DNA of 64,000 nucleotides from JAKLFA01 sp038222225 (GTDB lineage: Bacteria > Omnitrophota > Gorgyraeia > Zapsychrales > JANLHA01): assembly GCA_038222225.1 (NCBI GenBank), contig JBBRHV010000001.1:53624-117623 (forward strand), given 5' to 3'. Below: more notes on the stretch, generated by a model. The model saw only the letters and a list, made by a program, of their open reading frames with translations. It was not told the DNA's origin and searched no databases. Position 1 is the stretch's first letter. The DNA itself is not shown here.

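Overview
The window lies entirely inside one giant protein-coding gene. On the + strand, the frame that begins at base 2 stays open to base 64000: 21,333 codons with no start region and no stop. Recognisable protein domains lie in this frame from near the left edge to the right edge. I saw no RNA gene, IS element, CRISPR array or intergenic gap. The only candidate conventional gene start is a small frame-shifted ORF with its own Shine-Dalgarno sequence at 44170-44409. Bacterial ORFs above 20,000 codons are best known from the candidate phylum Omnitrophota (OP3), so I infer an omnitrophotan or a similar ultra-large-gene lineage; no marker gene here proves it.

Layout. (1) 2-10.16 kb: beta-rich, surface or envelope-like sequence with a degenerate LytM/lipoyl-like domain, long helical regions, a beta-barrel-like stretch and a two-copy 76-residue repeat. 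(2) 10.16-15.4 kb: a large membrane enzyme whose core matches fungal and plant 1,3-beta-glucan (callose) synthases, family GT48. (3) 15.4-64 kb: about fifty modules of 40-800 residues, nearly all separated by a short conserved peptide, consensus T-N-[S/A]-A-V-L-S. Recognisable modules are cytidylate-kinase-like, HD hydrolase (two), SAM methyltransferase (several), CheR-like and CheD-like (two clear, one divergent), HExxH protease-like, HEAT repeats, Cys/His transglutaminase-like, glycogen synthase GT5, nucleoside diphosphate kinase, transglycosylase-like, DUF1152, CofD/YvcK-like, radical-SAM-like, VTC polyphosphate-polymerase domain, uridine-kinase-like and undecaprenyl-phosphate sugar transferase.

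Why it matters. Several modules begin, directly after the motif, with what would be an N-terminal export signal if they were separate proteins: twin-arginine signals at 20717, 22787 and 62414, lipoboxes at 20762 and 47543, and a Sec signal at 33785. Such signals normally work only at a free N terminus. The motif is conserved as peptide while its codons differ freely. I infer a bacterial polyprotein: one enormous translation product cut at T-N-[S/A]-A-V-L-S into dozens of separately targeted enzymes. The alternative is a non-processed giant built by fusing former genes across lost stop codons, with the motif as a fossil or structural linker.

Caution. At 44.01-44.44 kb the giant frame looks like a shadow frame, while the -1 frame carries protein-like sequence with stops plus the small ORF. 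One missing A in a four-A run at 44010-44013 would make this two giant genes instead of one, so that base needs checking before the full length is accepted.
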